A stretch of DNA of 37,788 bases from Chloromonas sp. AAM2 (lineage: Eukaryota > Chlorophyta > Chlorophyceae > Chlamydomonadales > Chlamydomonadaceae), in the NCBI GenBank assembly GCA_004335635.1, contig QAXH01006660.1:8788-46575 (forward strand), in the 5' to 3' direction. The translations under genes and the position numbers were made by a program. This document shows, in pieces, positions 32,345-37,788 of the stretch. The notes under the pieces are model-generated. The model ran no database searches, had not been told where the DNA came from, and saw only the letters and a list, made by a program, of their open reading frames with translations. Every line of letters begins with the position of its first letter. Position 1 is the first letter of the stretch.

Positions 32345-32639
32345 TGAGCAGGCAAGCCGGCTCCACTACAGCATCTGGGCAAGGTGCATGGCAGAACGTA
32401 GCTCAGCTCATGTCTGCAGCACCCATCAGCAGTCTTGTACGTAGTAACCTGATGACATTCCAAGTGGAGATTCGCCCTCACTCGCCCGATCAAAAGATCG
32501 TTGGTTCGTTGCTGGTTGAAAACCCTAAACATCGACTGAGCTGGAGCCATGATTCAGACTGGCCGTATGCATGCTCTGGCTGCCGAACACTGCGACACTG
32601 CGACTTGCAAGCATCTACGATCTTCTAGGGTTGTTCGAC
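32345..32639. promoter_or_regulatory. Divergent promoter of TRAPPC5 and MAEA with telo-box
   Basis: Only 295 bases lie between the opposed ATGs. A perfect plant-type telo-box AAACCCTAA lies at 32520-32528, and a reverse-oriented partial one (CTAGGGTT) at 32625-32632, just before the MAEA ATG. An in-frame ATG also exists at 32571, so the MAEA start could be 23 codons earlier. Confidence 0.5.
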
Positions 32640-35600
32640 ATGGCCTGCAGCGGTGCTTTGGACGTGCTGGAGGGGCCCTTGTTGCGCGTGCCATTTGAGA
32701 GCCTCAAACGTGCAGCCAAGGATCGCAAGGCGACGTTGGATGAAGCTCAGCAAGTTTCAATCAGTACCCTGCAAATTGCATCGCAGCATGCAAGCCAGGG
32801 AGCCGTTGGTCCTGCAGCTGAGCAGCTCACCTCGCTCCTAGAGACCCTAGAGGACATGAAGCAGAAGCTGGCCGACATCTCCAAGCAGGAGCATGACGAG
32901 GCTCAGCGGTGCAAGGCCAGGCTGCAGCATCTGCAAACCCTCAGTGAACCCAAGTCCACCATGACAGCCTGGAACGCCCAACGTTTAGACAGGTTGCTTG
33001 CAGATTACTTACAAAGGTGTGAGCCTCATTTGTTTGGTTCCTTGCCCTGGCCACAATCAGCCTATTGAAGTCAATTCCAGGAGTTTTATCCTGTGCTTGT
33101 GCAGGGAGGGCTTCCATGACACAGCCAAGCTGCTGGTAGAGAGCTCTGGCATTAACGACCTTGTGGACTCCCACGTGTTCGAGGATGCAAAGAAAGTACG
33201 TGGGCACACAGGATTGTGTGCACAGAGAGGCTTCATTTGACGTTGTGGCACCCAGGAATGCAGATTAGCACATGCCAAAGGCCACGGAGTGGCCAGGCAC
33301 GCATGGGATGCAGTGTCTCACAAGCAGCCAAGCATGGTTAACCCGACCAGGGCAGGACGCAAAGCCTGGGAGAGACCAGGTGTACTTTGGGTGTACATGC
33401 GGCTGTGTAGCCCTCTCGTACAACCAGGCAACAAAGAAATAATCACCATGTTGGCGCGGCTGCCGCACCTCATGCAGAATGCGTTCTGTAGCCTTCACAC
33501 ACAAGCTGAATGGACACCCCCAATGCCTTGACCTACAAGTAGGCAATGAACAGTTAATCACCACATCCACGTGGCCTCCACAACCCATGCAGATTGCCGC
33601 AGCGCTGCGCATGCACGACTGCGGCCCTGCGCTGTCCTGGTGCACCGCCAACAAGGCGCGCCTGCGGAAGGCCAAGAGCCAGTTGGAGTTCCAGCTACGG
33701 GTGCAGGAGTTCATTGAGCGGGTCAAGGCGGGCGACAGGCTAGCGGCCATCACGTACGCCAGGCAGCACCTGGCGCCATGGGCAGGGCAGTGCATGGAGG
33801 TGAGATGCGGGTGGCGGTTGCAGCCTCCAGGAACAAGTTGCATTGGCCACACAAAGGCAGGTTGATGCTAACGTTGCAGCATAAGAACCAAAGTACAGAT
33901 TTGCGTGTGAGTTCAACCCACGCCAACCGAAGGCATTGCCCACAAAAGTGCAGGTGGTTATCATTTCGTGTGTTACAATATAAATGTTACTATGTGAAGT
34001 TCAGGCAGTTTGGCTCAGGTTGGTTGCGCCCTTGAACAGCCTAACATTGCTTCAAATCATTGCAGGGTAAGAGCCAGGCGCAGTTTTGTACACGATGTTT
34101 TGTGCAAGCCTGATATTTGAGTCCTGGTAGATGATTGCTCTGGTTGGAAATGCTGATGCTTACATTGGCTTGCCCAACCTCTGAGCAGGGGCTCCAGTGG
34201 TCCTGCCTGAATGAGGGGCAATTATGGTTCCTTTGCACTGCCTCACACACAACCGTGACCGGCCCTTTCTGTTCACACCATGGTGTTTATCTAGCTTACG
34301 CTCAATAACAGCCATGCGATACGTTTTTTGTCCGTTTCAGGAGCTGCAGCGTTCCCTGGCCGTGCTCGTGTTCTCCACCCGCATGTCGGCGCCCCCCAGG
34401 TACCAGGCGCTGCTCAGCGAGGCGCAGTGGGACACGCTGGTCTCACTCTTCTTCCAGGTTAGTGGTGGGCGCTTGGTGGAGCAAGGCCTGCTTCTGTTTT
34501 CTGTGTTAGGGACGGCCGCTGCTCAGGGTGTTTGAAACCTTCCAGATAAAATTCCGATGATACAAACGCTGTATCAGCAAGTCATGGGATATGCCTTGTC
34601 TCTGGCCGTCCACCACAGGAGTTATATCGGCTTCATGGCTTGCCGCTGGCTGCCCCACTCCTGGCGCACCTTCAAGCCGGGCTGTCCGCGCTCAAGACAC
34701 CGGCCAGCTACCTGCCGGTCAGTGTCACGTGGTCAAAATGTCATACCAATCCACCACATGTCGTGCACAAGCGGTCCCTGCCTGTGCGCCATCAATCTTT
34801 CTCAACCCATCAGGTTGTGCCTACTTTTGTCTCGAGCCCTGCCTCATATCCTGGTGCTGTCTGAAGCACACTGCAGCATCACGTGGTGTGGCCCCAGGTC
34901 TAGCATGTCTTCTGAATACAAACCGTTAGTTTTGCGCCATTGGCTTTTTAGCCAAGCCCAGGCAATTCATCTCGTACTGAGGTGCACCCGCTTTTGGGAC
35001 GATACAGATGCAAAACGAAGGACACACACAGCTCACGTCGTGTGGTTTACTGTGGGTGTGTGTGCAGGGCAGCAGCTGCCAGGACCCTCTGTCCGCGCCG
35101 TCCTTCCAGGAGCTGGCCCGGCCGCTGCCGTACGCCAAGCACGTGCGCTCGCAGCTCCTGTGCAGCGTCACACGCAGGCTCATGGACGACGCAAACCCGC
35201 CCATAGTGCTGCCCAACGGGTGAGCAGAGGCACCCCTGATCAACACACCTGCAGGTGCCGTCATTGACTGGTGATGAGTGAACCATGGCACAACCACTAG
35301 TGCTAGCACTTATCTTGCACAAGCACACCATGCACTGCAAGCTGCACCATAACCGGTTGGCTCCAGCAGAAGTTTCTGTGAAGTATAGGGCTGGCTAGAC
35401 CACACTGTTTCCCACTCATGAACATGCATGTCCATTCCTGCAAGGTGATGAATTCCAGGTACGTAGTGTTGTGGTAGTTCTAAGCAGGTTGACTGGCTGG
35501 TTTGTTGCCATTGTTGCTGCTGCAGGTATGTGTACAGTCAGCAGGCGATCGAGCTGATCAGAGCGCAACACGGCGGGCGCGTGGTGTGCCCGCAGACAGG

Positions 35601-35646
35601 CAGCAGCTACTCAGCGGATGAGCTGCGCAGGGCCTACATTGTCTAG
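32640..35646 (+). CDS. MAEA: MAEA/GID9 (Fyv10) subunit of the GID/CTLH E3 ubiquitin ligase, 7 exons, 387 aa
   Basis: Exons: 32640-33016, 33105-33195, 33593-33799, 34341-34457, 34619-34717, 35068-35219, 35526-35646, all GT-AG and in phase. In yeast and animals this subunit pairs with GID2/RMND5 to form the catalytic RING heterodimer of GID/CTLH. Domains in order: N-terminal coiled coil (ETLEDMKQKLADISKQEHD); LisH, about residues 112-150 (LLADYLQREGFHDTAKLL); CTLH, about 157-225 (FIERVKAGDRLAAITYARQ); CRA, about 226-300; and the C-terminal RING-Gid with C329, NPPIVLPNGYVYS (340-352) and V-V-C369-P, ending AYIV. Length and the DELRRAYIV-type ending match the family. The second zinc-site position after C329 reads SVTRR where animals have CRISG, within the known laxity of this degenerate RING. 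Start chosen at 32640 (CGACATGGCC). Confidence 0.94.
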
Positions 35647-35660
35647 AATGATAACATCCT

Positions 35661-36280
35661 ATGCTATGTATACTTGTACCAAATGTGAGGGTATTCCCAC
35701 AGCCTGCGCAACCGTTTTCAGGGCTTTGGGCAACCGAAATTGTGGTTGTGCTTTCCAAAGACGGCGGTTTTCGCTGTGTTTTCCATCGTGGTCAGAGCCA
35801 CGTTGCCGTCACTGGCCGCAAGTCTGAACTGGCTGGTAGCATCAGCATCACCGAGCATGTGTGCATTGTGCCCAGTGCAGCCATGTGTGAGACTGCTTGC
35901 CAGCTGCATTGGATGGTAAGTATGCCGTGAGTGTGCAGTGTGCCATGGCCAGGTTAGGCAACAATGACCGCGCTCCTGTTGCTGCAAGTCGTTACAATGG
36001 AGGTAATGGTTGGCAGTCCTTTGCAGCCACTGTATGACAAGGTGGGAGTGCACACCATGATGCACGTCCAACGTAGGGGTCGAGGGAAATCTAGCCGCGC
36101 AGTAACCATACCGGACCAAACGATTGCCAAGTACTATTCCCCATTCACCGTACCAAGTCATTTCGCCAGCATGATGATGCAGCAGAGGAGGAGCTGAGCC
36201 TTTCTGACATGACCCCACAGATGTGGCGGAAGCAGGCTGAGCCTGCGGTTTTCTTCGCATCCACATTTGTGCCTAACTAA
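35661..36280 (+). CDS. Unidentified protein, two exons, one-base frame break
   Basis: Exon 35661-35917 starts 15 bases after the MAEA stop; it codes TEIVVVLSKDGGFRCVFHRG, then VTGRKSELAGSISITE, and ends at a clear donor (GGATG/GTAAGT). Exon 36027-36280 follows acceptor CCTTTGCAG and codes VGVHTMMHVQRRGRGKSSR and QTIAKYYSPF, then reads sensibly only after a shift at 36144-36146 (KSFRQHDDAAEEELSLSDM, ending FFASTFVPN and TAA). One extra C at TTCACC would restore one frame. A missing base in the assembly is the simplest reading; a decayed gene is the alternative. An acceptor-like TTTTCAG at 35720 suggests the exon could also start there, with earlier exons elsewhere. No family is recognised. Confidence 0.5.
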
Positions 36281-36615
36281 GTAACATATGTAATTATTTG
36301 ACCCCTACACCACTAGTCATTGTGAGCTGCTTACCCAGCACCCGGCCGGGCTCAGTACTGACTGACGTGGCTGCAGCGACCTTCAACATGCATTGACAGA
36401 TGGTCCAGACACATCAACGGCAACCAAATGCACCTGTTTCTACTATTAATTGCATCCAAAAGATTTACATCAATCTCCGGTTGGCATGGTTGGGCATACC
36501 TGGTTGGCAACGGGCCAACCAATGGCCGATCAGAGTAACCTACAGTCCCTAACACTCCACAACATTCCGATGAGTGGTAGTCAGGACGACCCGTGTAGGC
36601 AGAGGCAGGTGTTAG

Positions 36616-37058
36616 ATGTTAGTTGAAGTCAGTTTCGTTCTACGTGAACCAATTCCTTCTGGTGTTTGGACTTTTTGGATGACTCACCTTACGGCTCACC
36701 CACAGCTCGTCCTTACGCAGGTGGCTTTGGAGTCATCTTCGCCTGGTGACGGCCCCTCTCGCTTCATTGTTCCTGAGCATCCTCCTGAAGAGTGGAGCCT
36801 GAGTGAGGCCGAGTACGAGCATATCAAACGTATGATGGCTTCTCCTGAGAGTCGAGCGTGGTTCATGGGGCCACATACTATACAGAGGAGCAGCTGAAGG
36901 AGCATAGTTCAGCTGCTGGGAACATCACATGTTCGAGGTACTATGTTCAGTCCCTTGACCATGCAAGGCAGGCACTGCAAAGCATTCAGGGGCTATTAGG
37001 CATTCAGGCGCAAACAGACAGCTCCTCCGGGGTTGCGGACAGCTCACAGGAAGGCTGA
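36616..37058 (+). CDS. Unidentified protein with a one-base frame break
   Basis: An ATG at 36616 opens a frame that, from about 36720, reads FIVPEHPPEEWSLSEAEYE and RMMASPESRAWFMG. At 36867-36870 (GGGG) the sense switches frame to ATYYTEEQLKEHSSAAGN, then SLDHARQALQSIQGLLGIQ and TGA at 37056-37058. A fifth G would join both halves into one acidic, helical protein. The first 35 codons look unlike coding sequence, and acceptors at about 36705 and 36720 suggest the true exon begins there, perhaps after upstream exons. No family is recognised. Confidence 0.45.
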
Positions 37059-37227
37059 GGAGACAGGGGGGTGGCAGATGCAACATGGACAGAAAAGGCG
37101 AAACTCAACCCCAGTTGGGATGCGGTTGGGTTTGCAGGGAAGTGATAGAGTCCACCCTTCGATTAACATACTGGCAACAGCAGCTCTGCAGACCGCATGT
37201 GCCCTTGTATGTACCAGGCATGCACAC

Positions 37228-37358
37228 CTGCTGAGGCAAGCCAGTCCTTCAGACTGAGCGCCTTGGTGGGGTCTGCATTGAATCTCCCTAGCAGCTTGGT
37301 GTGGCCTTTGACTGAGAGGAGACTCTCAGCAGCAGTGACAAGTGCACAGAAGGCAGCA
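37228..37358 (-). other. Probable internal exon of a minus-strand gene
   Basis: On the minus strand, acceptor TTCTTCTCTTGAG is followed by AAFCALVTAAESLLSVKGH, then LLGRFNADPTKALSLKDWL, and donor TCAGCAG/GTGTGC. The hydrophobic start and mixed remainder look protein-like. The opposite strand is also open, so strand is not certain. Partner exons were not found; the gene may continue past either side. Confidence 0.35.
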
Positions 37359-37438
37359 CTCAAGAGAAGAACCAAGACGTGGGATTAGAATGAGATGGTG
37401 GAACCAGATGCAGATGGAACGACAACTGTAATCCCCTA

Positions 37439-37559
37439 GCGAGGTATGCGGACAGGATAGCACCTCGAGGCCTTGACCACCACCATTACTATCCTGGTGT
37501 GTCGCAATCCCCTTCACATGTTGGTTGGACGGGTTGGAATCCCTCCCCTCTTGTGATTG
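37439..37559 (+). repeat. Dispersed element, copy 3 (full length), possible SINE
   Basis: This is nearly identical to 14962-15083. Differences include AGGCCTTGACCACC for AGGGGTTGAACACC, and ATGTTGGTTGG for ATGTAGGTTGG. Same orientation as the other two copies, and the same B-box-like GGGTTGGAATCCC. Confidence 0.85.
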
Positions 37560-37788
37560 GCAAGGGCACAAGCAGTCAGGCAGCTAAGCTGCGAGTTCTG
37601 CTGTTGTCAGTCAAACTATAGGCAGCAATGCGAGCATCAGTGCTCTAGCTTGTTCGGCTTGGCTTGGGCACGTCACCCCCTGTCCTATCATCAGAGCCCA
37701 CCATGTGCCTGCCGTCCTGAATCTGGGCCTGTCACACATAGCACAAGAGCCATTCCACAAGCATGTGGACAGGAAGATGCTTGGTAAT
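37560..37788. other. Right edge, nothing assigned
   Basis: A plus-strand frame is open to the edge but has no start context or motif. I see no supported feature. Confidence 0.4.

Noticed and set aside
35718..36266. 182-residue minus-strand ORF
   Set aside because: Its composition is unlike a protein (His- and Cys-rich), and the plus strand has a better reading with a GTAAGT donor and a fitting acceptor.
1..37788. tRNA, rRNA, CRISPR, insertion sequence or phage features
   Set aside because: None seen. The only tRNA-like signal is the B-box core in the dispersed element, which lacks a foldable cloverleaf.

Overview
The window looks like nuclear DNA of a green alga (Chlorophyta, probably a trebouxiophyte-like lineage with moderate GC). 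The evidence is: recognisable genes cut into many short exons with GT-AG introns whose phases match; introns rich in TGCATGC and GTGT; alanine-, serine- and glutamine-rich low-complexity proteins; and eukaryote-only products (a TRAPP subunit and a GID/CTLH ubiquitin-ligase subunit). There are no operons, Shine-Dalgarno sites, CRISPR arrays or prokaryotic mobile elements. A 429-base N gap and three places where one missing base breaks an otherwise continuous reading frame suggest a draft assembly.

Layout. Minus strand 8139 to 1: one very large gene of unknown function (over 1,850 residues assigned, open at the left edge) with hydrophobic segments near its N-terminus and a poly-Gln/Pro tract. 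Plus 8317-13865: a 12-exon, 370-residue zinc-dependent medium-chain alcohol/polyol dehydrogenase, sharing a 177-base divergent promoter with the large gene. Minus 16320-15387: a 4-exon, 129-residue protein of unknown function. 16.5-19.4 kb is mostly repeats and unassigned sequence. Plus 19392-22147: an 8-exon, 371-residue patatin-like lipase, probably plastid-targeted. 22.2-26.4 kb is repeat-rich and weakly coding and holds the gap. Plus 26491-26805: a small two-exon ORF. Plus 26986-28477: a secreted, cysteine-rich protein with two repeats and a C-terminal hydrophobic tail. Minus 32344-29652: TRAPPC5/Trs31, 6 exons, 200 residues. Plus 32640-35646: MAEA/GID9 (LisH-CTLH-CRA-RING-Gid), 7 exons, 387 residues, divergent from TRAPPC5 across about 295 bases. 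Plus 35661-36280 and 36616-37058: two unidentified genes, each with a one-base frame break. A minus-strand exon lies near the right edge.

The genes do not form a pathway; they are ordinary neighbours on a compact chromosome with head-to-head pairs. The most unusual structures are: a 17-bp minisatellite that starts exactly at a 5' splice site of the dehydrogenase gene and copies that site about 17 times; a roughly 120-bp dispersed element (three copies) with a tRNA B-box-like core, which may be an undescribed SINE; a second short dispersed motif (four copies) ending in a homopolymer; telo-box-like sequences in three gene-start regions; and the two-repeat cysteine-rich surface protein.

All exon models were made by reading splice sites and phases by eye. 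Those for the dehydrogenase, patatin, TRAPPC5 and MAEA genes close perfectly in phase and are reliable. The others are provisional.
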